A DNA stretch of 10,510 nucleotides. Origin: UMGS973 sp045599945. Lineage in GTDB: Bacteria; Bacillota; Clostridia; Peptostreptococcales; Anaerovoracaceae. The stretch's first letter is position 1; the number at the start of each line of letters is the position of its first letter. Location: contig JAZRWY010000097.1 of assembly GCA_045599945.1 (NCBI GenBank), positions 1 to 10,510 on the forward strand, written 5' to 3'. A program made the translations under genes and the position numbers. The notes below the pieces were generated by a model. It was not told the origin of the DNA and did not search any database. It saw only the letters and a list, made by a program, of their open reading frames with translations. This document shows positions 1 to 7,254 of this stretch, piece after piece.

Positions 1-495
1 AACAACTCCATTTTTAATGTTGAACTCGGCAGCCTTCTATCTCTGTACAACTCCCTTGTCCAGGAGATTGATGTCCTTGAAAAAGAAATCGTCAGACTGG
101 TTGAGGATGTGCATCCACACTACATGTCAATTCCAGGAATCGGACCGATATCAGCTGCTGTAATCTACTCGGAATACGGTGATATGTCCAATTTTTCCAA
201 TCCGGGACAGATGCTTGCATTTGCCGGAATAGAACCCGGAGTTAATGATTCCGGCACCGAATCCCATGGAGGCCGGATGGTCAAGCGTGGATCATCTCTG
301 CTCCGCTATACATTGATTAACTGTTGCCTGCCGTTAATTCGTTTCGATATGACATTTGCAGCTTACTATGCCAAGAAACGCAGTGAAGGCAAACCACACA
401 GGGTAGCCATTACACATGTGGCCAAGAAGCTCATCAGAGTCATATATACATTGGAGAGTAAAGATATCGACTTTGATCCTCAGAAGCTTCGCTAA
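1..495 (+). CDS. IS110-family transposase, C-terminal part (5' end outside window)
   Basis: The frame is open from base 1 to the TAA at 493-495, giving 164 visible residues. A full IS110 transposase is usually 300-420 residues, so the N-terminal DEDD (RuvC-like) domain is off the left edge. The visible part starts with a heptad-like helix rich in Leu, Glu and Lys (residues about 8-36). The Transposase_20 domain follows. It opens with the helix-hairpin-helix-like motif SIPGIGPISAAVI, continues through LAFAGIEPG, and contains KRGSSLLRY, the conserved K-x-G-x-x-x-L-R block close to which the family's catalytic serine is placed. Family members recombine DNA guided by an RNA encoded in the element. 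A GTG codon at 109 could be mistaken for a start, but homology continues upstream of it. The copy looks intact in this part, with no frameshift or internal stop. Confidence 0.9.
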   Translation, partial: NNSIFNVELGSLLSLYNSLVQEIDVLEKEIVRLVEDVHPHYMSIPGIGPISAAVIYSEYGDMSNFSNPGQMLAFAGIEPGVNDSGTESHGGRMVKRGSSLLRYTLINCCLPLIRFDMTFAAYYAKKRSEGKPHRVAITHVAKKLIRVIYTLESKDIDFDPQKLR

Positions 496-519
496 ATATT
501 GCAACTTCTCATCTAGATT

Positions 520-569
520 TTACCCATCTGAAAACGATATATTCGGTTGGGTCTATTAAAGTTACCCAT
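520..569 (+). repeat. Two alternative hairpins in the IS110 right flank
   Basis: An 11-bp stem-loop occupies 522-552. The arms ACCCATCTGAA and TTCGGTTGGGT have one T-T mismatch and one G-T pair around a 9-nt loop. The sequence TTACCCAT occurs twice (520-527 and 562-569), so the middle arm TGGGT (548-552) can pair with either flanking ACCCA (522-526 or 564-568). The segment lies just 3' of the transposase stop. In the IS1111 subgroup the guide (bridge) RNA is encoded downstream of the transposase; in the IS110 subgroup it is upstream. The flank here is short, so this may be only an end-recognition or termination structure. Confidence 0.45.
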
Positions 570-580
570 TTTTAATGATT

Positions 581-616
581 AAAAAAACTCAAAATACCCT
601 TGACTATTTATAGTTT
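581..616 (-). terminator. Weak AT-rich intrinsic terminator of the yybS-to-M23 operon
   Basis: On the minus strand, 8 nt after the peptidase stop codon, arms AAACT + AAATA pair with TATTT + AGTTT. This gives two 5-bp segments separated by a 2x2 internal loop, with an 8-nt apical loop. The arms cover 616-585 and run into a tract of seven T (587-581). The stem is almost all A-T apart from one G-C pair, so efficiency is doubtful. The position directly after the last gene of the operon supports the call. Confidence 0.5.
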
Positions 617-624
617 GTCACCTT

Positions 625-2466
625 TTAAAAATAATTTCTTGGGTTGACCAGCGAACCGTTGACCTGTACTTCGAAATGACAGTGCGCCCCTGTGGAATGA
701 CCGGTGCTTCCAACCTTAGCGATTACCTGTCCCTGGTATACCTTATCTCCAACAGAAACCAGAATCCGGCTGGCATGTCCATAGACGGTTACCATTCCGT
801 TCTGATGATTGATCTTTACACAGTTTCCATAGCTTCCGTTATATCCTGCAAGGATGACTGTACCGCCATCTGCCGCATAGATATTATTTCCTGTCCCGCA
901 GGCAAGGTCAACGCCTCTGTGGAAGCCGCCCCATCTTGAACCAAAACCGGAAGACTGGTATCCTGCCGGACATGGATTGATCAGATGTCCGCTTCCAACA
1001 GTGGATGGTCTCTTCTTTGTTCCAACCAGAACAACCTTCGTAACAGGCTCCTGGATGACTGCTGTATCCACCACGGTTCTGTTGACTTCCGCACCATCTT
1101 CACAGATGACCTTTGCTTTGATTCTCTTTTCTCCCTTTTGACCTTTTGTCTGCACCTGCTTATCGCCTTCGTACAGCGAATCGGTTTTTACTTCTTTTGT
1201 TTTATAGGCGATGGATTTCTTATATACATCATATTTTTCTGTCACAACAGTAACCTTCGGGCTTCTGTTTATGACATTGACAACCGTTCCCTGCTGCAGA
1301 GATCCCTGCTTTGAGATTTCAGGATTGATTTCGTAGAATTTCTCCTTACTCATTCCATAGGCATCTGCAATGGCATCCGGCGTATCACCGAGAGCCACGG
1401 TATATCTTATTTTGCTTTCTCCTTTTCCAAGAAGGGCCGCTGCTTTATTGGCTGACATCAGTTTTCCGACCGTGGTCTCCACCGGATGGATTGTAATGCT
1501 TTCCTTGAATCTGGCATCAATATATCCGCCGCCTTCTTCCGGCTTAGCATACTTGTCCTGCAGAATCTGAAGCACACTTTTCGCCGACTCTTCAGATTCC
1601 AGTGTTGCCGCTTTTTTATCGTCTACATAGATTCCATATCCAGAAACCCTTGTATCCTGCATATATGTCAGTTTTCTGAGAACATCATCGGCAGTATCGA
1701 TGGTTTTTCCTACAATGCTGACTCTCTCAAAGGAGAAATCCTCCTGTGCATCAATCTGCACATCTACGCCATATTCTTCCGTCAGACTTCTTGCTGCAAC
1801 ATCGAGTACCTTGATGACATCTTCCTGTTCCTTGACAATTCCTAGAGTTCTTCCGTTATATGAATATTCATATCCATTGATATAGTTAAAGCCCGCAATG
1901 ATACAGATATAGATGAGTACCAGTGCGGCCAGATATACCATGACCTTTTTTCTATATTCCCAGATGGTATGAAGAAGACCGTTCCCGGATTCCTTCAGTT
2001 TTCTGCCGTCTGCTTCCAGACGGTCTCCCAGGCAGTCCACACCGGCATCTGTCTTTTCCATCAGCCATGCTGCCTGCTCCGAAAGCCCGCCCGGCTCACC
2101 GGGCGCCGCCCATCTGCCGATTTTCTTCAGTCCGCCCCGGATTTCCCGGCCGTCCTGCCTTGCCTGATCGGAAACAAGGTCCATCCAGTAATCTACTGCA
2201 TACTGGATTTTATAGAAGATTTCAGAGATCCCGCCCGGGCACTGTGGGGAAAGACTTTCTAAAAGGTCTTTTTTCATCCAGCGCAGACTGGTTCTGCTTT
2301 CTTCAATGTCCGATTTCACCTGCTGCTTCAGTTTATTGATGCAGACATCGATAAACTCAAATACCTGCTCATACAGAAGCGAACCGCCGGCATATGTTTT
2401 TGCCGTACAGATTTCATATATTCTTTTCCAGATGTTTTTTTTCTTTACTTCTTGCTTTTCTGCCAT
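625..2466 (-). CDS. Membrane-anchored M23 peptidoglycan endopeptidase with LysM and G5 domains
   Basis: This 613-residue protein is probably a cell-wall endopeptidase that cuts peptide cross-bridges outside the membrane. Residues 1-174 are hydrophilic and helical, and one membrane segment spans about 175-196, giving an N-in anchor without a cleavable signal. Two related modules follow, near 204-226 (NGRTLGIV) and 281-305 (VDDKKAATL). Next come a LysM domain (about 353-400), a G5 domain (about 403-483) and an M23 domain (about 505-613). Zinc ligands by LytM homology are H516 and D520 (HRGVD) and H597. H564 (YGHAS) and H595 (HCH) are the catalytic histidines. All are present, so it should be active. 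The start ATG lies inside the end of the dnaD-like gene (22-nt overlap) behind an AGAGG site, which implies coupled expression. The domain assignments are firm. The role of the long cytoplasmic region is unknown. Confidence 0.9.
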   Translation of the reverse strand: MAEKQEVKKKNIWKRIYEICTAKTYAGGSLLYEQVFEFIDVCINKLKQQVKSDIEESRTSLRWMKKDLLESLSPQCPGGISEIFYKIQYAVDYWMDLVSDQARQDGREIRGGLKKIGRWAAPGEPGGLSEQAAWLMEKTDAGVDCLGDRLEADGRKLKESGNGLLHTIWEYRKKVMVYLAALVLIYICIIAGFNYINGYEYSYNGRTLGIVKEQEDVIKVLDVAARSLTEEYGVDVQIDAQEDFSFERVSIVGKTIDTADDVLRKLTYMQDTRVSGYGIYVDDKKAATLESEESAKSVLQILQDKYAKPEEGGGYIDARFKESITIHPVETTVGKLMSANKAAALLGKGESKIRYTVALGDTPDAIADAYGMSKEKFYEINPEISKQGSLQQGTVVNVINRSPKVTVVTEKYDVYKKSIAYKTKEVKTDSLYEGDKQVQTKGQKGEKRIKAKVICEDGAEVNRTVVDTAVIQEPVTKVVLVGTKKRPSTVGSGHLINPCPAGYQSSGFGSRWGGFHRGVDLACGTGNNIYAADGGTVILAGYNGSYGNCVKINHQNGMVTVYGHASRILVSVGDKVYQGQVIAKVGSTGHSTGAHCHFEVQVNGSLVNPRNYF

Positions 2467-3716
2467 TGAATAGCCTCTTCTGCTCTCTCTTTAAAGCATT
2501 CACAACGCATGCCGTCCGGTGTCACTCCCGTATCCTGACAAATGTCACACAGATAATGGATTTCCATATAATCCGGTGTAAAATTGTTATCTGTCAGAAG
2601 AAATGCCTTCTCTACATTCAGAGCGTCCATTTTCTCCCTGATTTCATGGATTTTCTGCTCTCTCTGATTGTCTGCAATGCCGAACATCGCCTTGGATATG
2701 GCAAGATTCAGTTCTGCAAGACTGTCCTCAATCCCCTTGATTTCCGGTACCTTTTCAAATACTTCTGCTTTTCTCTGCTTTGCTTCGGTTTCTTCCCGCT
2801 CTCTCACAGATTCATAATATTTCAGGATCTGGCTGTTTGAAATCTTTCTTCCTGCAGCATTTCCGGAAGAGCTTCCTTCTTTTTCATTTTGCTCGTTCCA
2901 GTTGGAGAGAATCTTGTTGATATAGTTCAGATTCGGGTTGGAGATTCCGCTGGATTTGTCACAGGCTTCCAGAACTCTGTCAATGGTAAAACCATACGCA
3001 TCAAACCATGTGTCCATGAGTCTCTTTTCCTTCTCCGTCCATTTGCGCTCAAAACCGAGGGCTTTGAATACTCTCCGGTACTGATACCTTCTCTCGCTGG
3101 TATCGTTGAGATAATTCTCCACATCCTCTGCATTCTTAAGGCCTGCATCCATCCAGTTGCGGATGATTCCGCCAACATATCTTGACGTAATGATTCCTTT
3201 TTCCTGCGCCTGCTTATATGCATAAAGGATGACTTCCGGATCGGCGCCCATTTCCTTCATCCAGTCAGCCGCATGATCCATTTCATCCCTGCTGAGCGGT
3301 CTTCCAATCTGGCACTCCAGGGCCATGAACAGGCCCTGAACCTCTTCATCCTCCAGAAAACAGCTGCCTGCCGGTCTATCTTCCGGTATCTCGCTGACTT
3401 TCATGCCGGCTTCCTTTAGAGAAAGGAACTCCACATCATAGTTGAACCGGTCATCCGGCGCTTTTCTATGTTTCCTGACCACACCTCTGGATTCCCAGTA
3501 GTTCCATGCCTTTAAGACATCTTCTTCCTCCATGCCCAGCTCCATGGCGACCATGGCATTCGAAAGCTCACTGCCAAGCTGTGCATGCATTCTGGCGAAA
3601 ACATATACCTTGACATAATCTCCAGGCGCTCCAACCATATATTCATTGATAAAAATATTTTCTATGCCGGTATCTCCCAGATACCAGTGATGATCTTTAT
3701 TCATGTAAAAGGACAT
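2445..3716 (-). CDS. DnaD-domain primosome protein with a DnaC/DnaI-like zinc-binding C-terminus
   Basis: This 423-residue protein is probably involved in loading the DnaB helicase at origins or stalled forks. An N-terminal winged-helix region spans about 15-85. Two DnaD C-terminal-type domains follow, at about 125-203 (ending GGIIRNWMDAG) and 208-274 (ending NYINKILSNW). Residues about 290-423 do not belong to the usual DnaD layout. They resemble the N-terminal domain of clostridial DnaC/DnaI loaders: an SNSQ-type start, a long charged helix, EVFEKVPEIK, then CDICQDTG and a C-x-C pair. C390, C393, C405 and C407 can form one zinc site. The protein stops there, without Walker motifs or any AAA+ domain. 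It starts 3 nt after dnaB. The GGAGG site at 3730-3734 lies inside dnaB, 13 nt from the ATG, which is rather far. The DnaD identity is strong; the fusion reading is from memory of the families. Confidence 0.85.
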   Translation of the reverse strand: MSFYMNKDHHWYLGDTGIENIFINEYMVGAPGDYVKVYVFARMHAQLGSELSNAMVAMELGMEEEDVLKAWNYWESRGVVRKHRKAPDDRFNYDVEFLSLKEAGMKVSEIPEDRPAGSCFLEDEEVQGLFMALECQIGRPLSRDEMDHAADWMKEMGADPEVILYAYKQAQEKGIITSRYVGGIIRNWMDAGLKNAEDVENYLNDTSERRYQYRRVFKALGFERKWTEKEKRLMDTWFDAYGFTIDRVLEACDKSSGISNPNLNYINKILSNWNEQNEKEGSSSGNAAGRKISNSQILKYYESVREREETEAKQRKAEVFEKVPEIKGIEDSLAELNLAISKAMFGIADNQREQKIHEIREKMDALNVEKAFLLTDNNFTPDYMEIHYLCDICQDTGVTPDGMRCECFKERAEEAIQWQKSKK

Positions 3717-3719
3717 TCG

Positions 3720-5051
3720 CTATTCGTATCCTCCACCCTGTACTTTATTGTTAAACTTTGTAAACTGTGGCTGCCACATCAGCTCTACAGTTCCAACTTC
3801 ACCATTTCTATGTTTTGCGATGATTACTTCACAGATATTCATCTTTTCCGATTCATCGTTATAGTAGTCATCACGATACAGCATCATGACAACATCGGCA
3901 TCCTGCTCAATCTGTCCGGATTCTCTCAGGTCGCTCATCAGAGGACGCTTGTCTGTTCTGCTTTCCACGCCTCTGGAAAGCTGAGACAGTACAATGACCG
4001 GACAATCCATCTCTTTGGCCAGCTGCTTAAGCGATCTGGATATGGCTGAAATCTCCTGGGTACGGCTTTCGGTTCTCCCTTTGGACTCCATGAGCTGAAG
4101 ATAGTCGATGACAATGAGGTCCAGCCCTTTTTCTGCTTTCAGCCTTCTGCACTTGTTCTTCATTTCCATGACCGTATGTGCACCGTCGTCATCGATGACA
4201 AGATTGGTCTTGCCGAGACGGTCCAGCGCCAGCGATATTCTATCCCAGTCCTTGTCCTCCAGAGATCCCGTCTTGATTCTGGAAAGATCGGTTCTTGATT
4301 CCGCTGCCAGCATTCTTTCTCCCAGTCTCTCACGGCCCATTTCCAATGAGAAAACTATGACCGTTGCATTTTCTTTTACTGCTGCATTCTGTGCAATGTT
4401 CAGCGCCAGCGCCGTCTTACCCATGGATGGTCTTGCCGCAATGATGATCATGTCCGCCTTCTGAAGCCCGTACAGTTTCTTATCCAGGTCCAGAAAACCG
4501 GTAGGAAGTCCTGTGATTTCCGCACCTTTTGACTGCAGCTCGCTCATATGGCTGATATTCTGCATCAGAATATCCTTGATGGGAACATAATCCGATTGCT
4601 GTCTTTCCTGACCGATTTCCAGAATGCTCTTTTCTGCATAATCCAGGATCTGCTCCACATCGATGCTGTCATCAAATCCTTTCTCTGTAATATCTGCAGA
4701 TACTTCAATCAGTCTGCGCAGAGATGCCTTTTCTTCAATGATTCTGGCATATTCCAGCGCATTGCTTGTCGAAGGCACTTCATTTACCAGTTCTGCAACA
4801 TATCCGATGCCGCCTACCATGTCAAGAGAATTCCTTCGTTTCAGTTCCTCTGCAACTGTCAGATAGTCTACCGGTCTGCTCTCTGAATAAAGGTCTCTGA
4901 CTGCCTCAAAGATCTCTCTGTTTATTCTATTGTAGAAATCCGACGGATCGAGTGTTTCCACAACACCGACCATAATGTCTTTTCTCAGCATGCAAGCGCC
5001 GAGTACGGATTTTTCAGCTTCCTCATTATGGGGCGGGATTCTCTGTGCCAT
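3720..5051 (-). CDS. dnaB: Replicative DNA helicase DnaB
   Basis: This is a full-length 443-residue hexameric 5'-3' replicative helicase (B. subtilis name DnaC). The N-terminal helical domain starts with the family signature RIPPHNEEAEKSVLGA. After the linker helix the RecA-like motor domain contains Walker A ARPSMGKT (206-213, K212 and T213), the catalytic glutamate E237 in FSLEMG, Walker B LIVIDYLQL with D316, sensor Q357 in VLSQLSR, the SDLRESGQIEQDAD block, and IAKHRNG (411-417) carrying the arginine finger R415 and K413. No key residue is missing, and no intein or insertion is present. The start is supported by an AGGAGAAGG site overlapping the rplI stop. The gene sits 9 nt after rplI and 3 nt before the DnaD-like gene, the standard Firmicute arrangement for the helicase and a loader component. 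Confidence 0.98.
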   Translation of the reverse strand: MAQRIPPHNEEAEKSVLGACMLRKDIMVGVVETLDPSDFYNRINREIFEAVRDLYSESRPVDYLTVAEELKRRNSLDMVGGIGYVAELVNEVPSTSNALEYARIIEEKASLRRLIEVSADITEKGFDDSIDVEQILDYAEKSILEIGQERQQSDYVPIKDILMQNISHMSELQSKGAEITGLPTGFLDLDKKLYGLQKADMIIIAARPSMGKTALALNIAQNAAVKENATVIVFSLEMGRERLGERMLAAESRTDLSRIKTGSLEDKDWDRISLALDRLGKTNLVIDDDGAHTVMEMKNKCRRLKAEKGLDLIVIDYLQLMESKGRTESRTQEISAISRSLKQLAKEMDCPVIVLSQLSRGVESRTDKRPLMSDLRESGQIEQDADVVMMLYRDDYYNDESEKMNICEVIIAKHRNGEVGTVELMWQPQFTKFNNKVQGGGYE

Positions 5052-5060
5052 GTCCTTCTC

Positions 5061-5507
5061 CTATTCTGCTTCAACGGATACCTTAATCTCTGCTGTAACT
5101 CCCTGGAACAGTTTCACTGCCACTTCTGTCTTTCCTGCTGCCTTGATCGGCGAGGAAAGCTGGACCTTCTTCTTGTCTACATTGACGCCAAACTGTGCAT
5201 TCACAGCATCTGCAATGTCTGCGGATGTAATGGAGCCAAACAGTTTTCCATTGTCGCCGCCTTTTGCCTTGACAACTGTTTCTTTTCCTTCAATGGTTTT
5301 CTTTATTTCTTCAGCTTCTGCCTTGCCTGCATCAAACTTTGCTTTTTCTTCTGCCTTCTTTCTTTCCAGCGCCTTCATGTTCTTATCTGTTGCCTCGATT
5401 GCAAGATTCTTCTTAAAAAGCATGTTTCTGGCATAGCCATCGCTGACATTTACTACTTCTCCTGCTTTTCCGCTGCCTTTCACATCCTGTAAAAGTATCA
5501 CTTTCAT
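5061..5507 (-). CDS. rplI: 50S ribosomal protein L9 (bL9)
   Basis: This 148-residue protein matches the normal bL9 length. The N-terminal rRNA-binding domain begins MKVILLQDVKGSGKAGE and carries the family signature with GYARNML and the conserved LAIEAT segment (residues 11-40). A long charged connecting helix, rich in Lys, Glu and Ala (about 41-75), leads to the C-terminal domain (about 80-148) with GKLFGSITSADIADA. The protein binds 23S rRNA near the L1 stalk and helps keep the reading frame. Its AGGAGGAA ribosome binding site (about 5515-5521) is placed inside the last codons of gdpP, and only 2 nt separate the two genes. That gives tight co-expression with gdpP upstream and dnaB downstream. 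Confidence 0.98.
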   Translation of the reverse strand: MKVILLQDVKGSGKAGEVVNVSDGYARNMLFKKNLAIEATDKNMKALERKKAEEKAKFDAGKAEAEEIKKTIEGKETVVKAKGGDNGKLFGSITSADIADAVNAQFGVNVDKKKVQLSSPIKAAGKTEVAVKLFQGVTAEIKVSVEAE

Positions 5508-5509
5508 TT

Positions 5510-7252
5510 CTATTCCTCCTTCAATATTGCTCTGATGGTCTCTATGATCTCTTCCGGCGTTTCTTCCACCTGGGCTCCTGCCGTTGTCAGGTGTCCGCCG
5601 CCACCCAGTTTTTCCATGATTGTCTGCACGTTGATGTCGCCCAATGACCTTGCCGATACGACCGTCTGTCCATTCATGTCTACGCCTGCTACAAAGCTTG
5701 CAGTGACGCCTTTCACTGTCAGAAGTTCATCGGCCGTCTGTGCAGATATCACCTGGGCATCCGTATGCACCTGGTTAAAATGCGATACCGCAATGCCGTC
5801 CTCGATGGAAGCATTTGCAATTGCTCCCGCACGGATTGCAAATGTATCCTGATCCACCCGGAAAAATCTCTTGACCGATGTTGTGTCTGCACCGGCACGT
5901 CTGAGCCAGCTTGCCGCTTCAAAGGTGCGTACACCTGTCTGCACGGCAAATCTGTTGGTATCTATGGTCATTCCTCCAAGCAGCGCTTCTGCTTCCAGCT
6001 TGGAGATTGTCTTTTTTGCTCCGGCATATTGAAGCATTTCCGTCACAAGTTCACTGGTCGATGATGCATATGGCTCAACATAGACAAGCACTGCATTGCA
6101 TATGGCATCCTCTGCCTTTCTATGATGGTCAATGTTTACGATCTTCCTGCTCTTCTTCAGAAGCTCCGGACATTCTGCAAAATATGCCCGGTGCGTATCC
6201 AGCAGAACAACGAGGGTATTCTCGTCGGCCATGGACAATGCTTTTTCCGATGAAATGAACATGTACTCTTCCGATGCCTTTGCCTGCTCATATACTTCGG
6301 ACAATGCTTCGTTATATTCATTGATGACAATATATACGTCATTCTTTAATTCTTTTGCAATTCTATGGATTCCCAGTGCAGATCCGAAGGCATCCATGTC
6401 CGGGTTTCTGTGACCCATGATCATTACTTTGTCCGACTGGTTGACAAGCGCTTTGAATCCATAATATATGATTCTGGATTTTCCTTTGTTGCTCTTTTCT
6501 ACGGCCTTTGCTCTGCCTCCGTAGTATTCAAAGCTGGTATTTCTCTTAACAACCGCCTGGTCTCCCCCTCTTCCGAGTGCCAGATCCAGTGCTGCAAGGG
6601 CAAAATCGTCATTTTCCTTGAAGTCTCTGCCTGCCAGGCCGATTCCGATGGAAAGTGTTACCGGAAAATCTGCCTGTGTCTCCACCCCGCGGATATCGTC
6701 AAGAATGGAAAACTTGTCCTTCATCATCCATTCATATGCGCCATACTGAAATACAAAGAAGTAGAGGTCGCTTCTGTATCTTGTGATGGATGCATTGATT
6801 TTTCCGCCCCAGTTTCTGATCCGGCGGTCAATGTTTGTATCCAGCTCCAGAAGTCTGTCATTATCTGTCGCATTCTTGAGTTCATCATAATTATCCACCT
6901 GAACAATTGCCATGCATGCTTTTTCGTTATAGTAGGCGAATTTCAGATTCTCATAATTCGTGATATCCTTGAAATAGACTGCAATGTTTCCGTTTCCCAT
7001 GAAAACAGGGCGCAGCAGTGCGGTGACTTCATATCCCTTGTATCTGAGTTCTTCTTTTCTGCCAGCTGCATCTGCCACCTCCTGATATTTAAAGGAGGTC
7101 AGTTCAAAGATGTTCCTTTCCACCAGTTTTCCATATGGAAAAATTTCCGTAATGTTTTCACTTTCCGCAATGATTGTTCCCTGATCATTGATGACACAGA
7201 CTGGTAAGGCCGAATATCTGCATATTATTTTTTCTGCACAATTATTATCCAT
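5510..7252 (-). CDS. gdpP: GdpP-type cyclic-di-AMP phosphodiesterase lacking N-terminal membrane helices
   Basis: This 580-residue protein probably hydrolyses c-di-AMP to pApA, controlling potassium and osmotic balance and wall stress. The order is a PAS-like domain (about 8-98), a degenerate GGDEF domain (about 108-240, RSDLY where a cyclase has GGDEF, then LSIGIG and LGRGGDQ), DHH (about 275-435) and DHHA1 (about 470-576). The metal-binding motifs are complete: HRNPDMD (281-287), D352 in LLDTH, DHH (375-377), D431, and GGGGH (550-554). B. subtilis GdpP has about 659 residues and starts with two membrane helices. Here the protein begins directly at the PAS region, so it should be cytosolic. 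The start has an AGAGGA site overlapping the DUF2232 stop (2-nt gap), and no in-frame extension past that gene is credible. Family identity is very strong. Confidence 0.95.
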   Translation of the reverse strand: MDNNCAEKIICRYSALPVCVINDQGTIIAESENITEIFPYGKLVERNIFELTSFKYQEVADAAGRKEELRYKGYEVTALLRPVFMGNGNIAVYFKDITNYENLKFAYYNEKACMAIVQVDNYDELKNATDNDRLLELDTNIDRRIRNWGGKINASITRYRSDLYFFVFQYGAYEWMMKDKFSILDDIRGVETQADFPVTLSIGIGLAGRDFKENDDFALAALDLALGRGGDQAVVKRNTSFEYYGGRAKAVEKSNKGKSRIIYYGFKALVNQSDKVMIMGHRNPDMDAFGSALGIHRIAKELKNDVYIVINEYNEALSEVYEQAKASEEYMFISSEKALSMADENTLVVLLDTHRAYFAECPELLKKSRKIVNIDHHRKAEDAICNAVLVYVEPYASSTSELVTEMLQYAGAKKTISKLEAEALLGGMTIDTNRFAVQTGVRTFEAASWLRRAGADTTSVKRFFRVDQDTFAIRAGAIANASIEDGIAVSHFNQVHTDAQVISAQTADELLTVKGVTASFVAGVDMNGQTVVSARSLGDINVQTIMEKLGGGGHLTTAGAQVEETPEEIIETIRAILKEE

Positions 7253-7254
7253 TT

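Larger units (their letters stand above)
1..580 (+). mobile_element. Right-hand part of an IS110-family insertion sequence
   Basis: The left edge holds the 3' part of an IS110-type transposase gene and its short non-coding flank. The left end and the N-terminal half of the gene lie outside the window. The right boundary is not visible, because IS110 elements generally lack clear terminal inverted repeats and make no obvious target duplication. I set the limit near 580 because a hairpin that looks like the host operon's own terminator begins there, so the true junction should lie between about 496 and 580. The element faces the host operon tail-to-tail and does not break the peptidase gene. 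The presence of an element is well supported; its exact end is a guess. Confidence 0.65.

Noticed and set aside
109..495. Complete 128-residue protein starting at GTG 109
   Set aside because: The frame is open to the window edge, and the upstream residues continue the transposase helix, so this is an internal valine.
600..631. Outward promoter at the IS end (TTGACT at 600-605)
   Set aside because: No good -10 lies at the right distance, only A-rich sequence. It would read antisense into the peptidase gene, and the bases also form the loop and arm of the terminator hairpin.
2000..2466. Remnant of a DnaC-type AAA+ ATPase after the dnaD-like gene
   Set aside because: The cytoplasmic part of the peptidase contains no Walker A or Walker B motif and no resemblance to the loader. 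The gap between the two genes is negative.
6365..7207. 280-codon open frame on the plus strand opposite gdpP
   Set aside because: It is antisense to a strongly conserved gene, its translation has no recognisable domain, and it is best explained as a by-product of gdpP codon use. The same holds for the other plus-strand frames between 676 and 9226.
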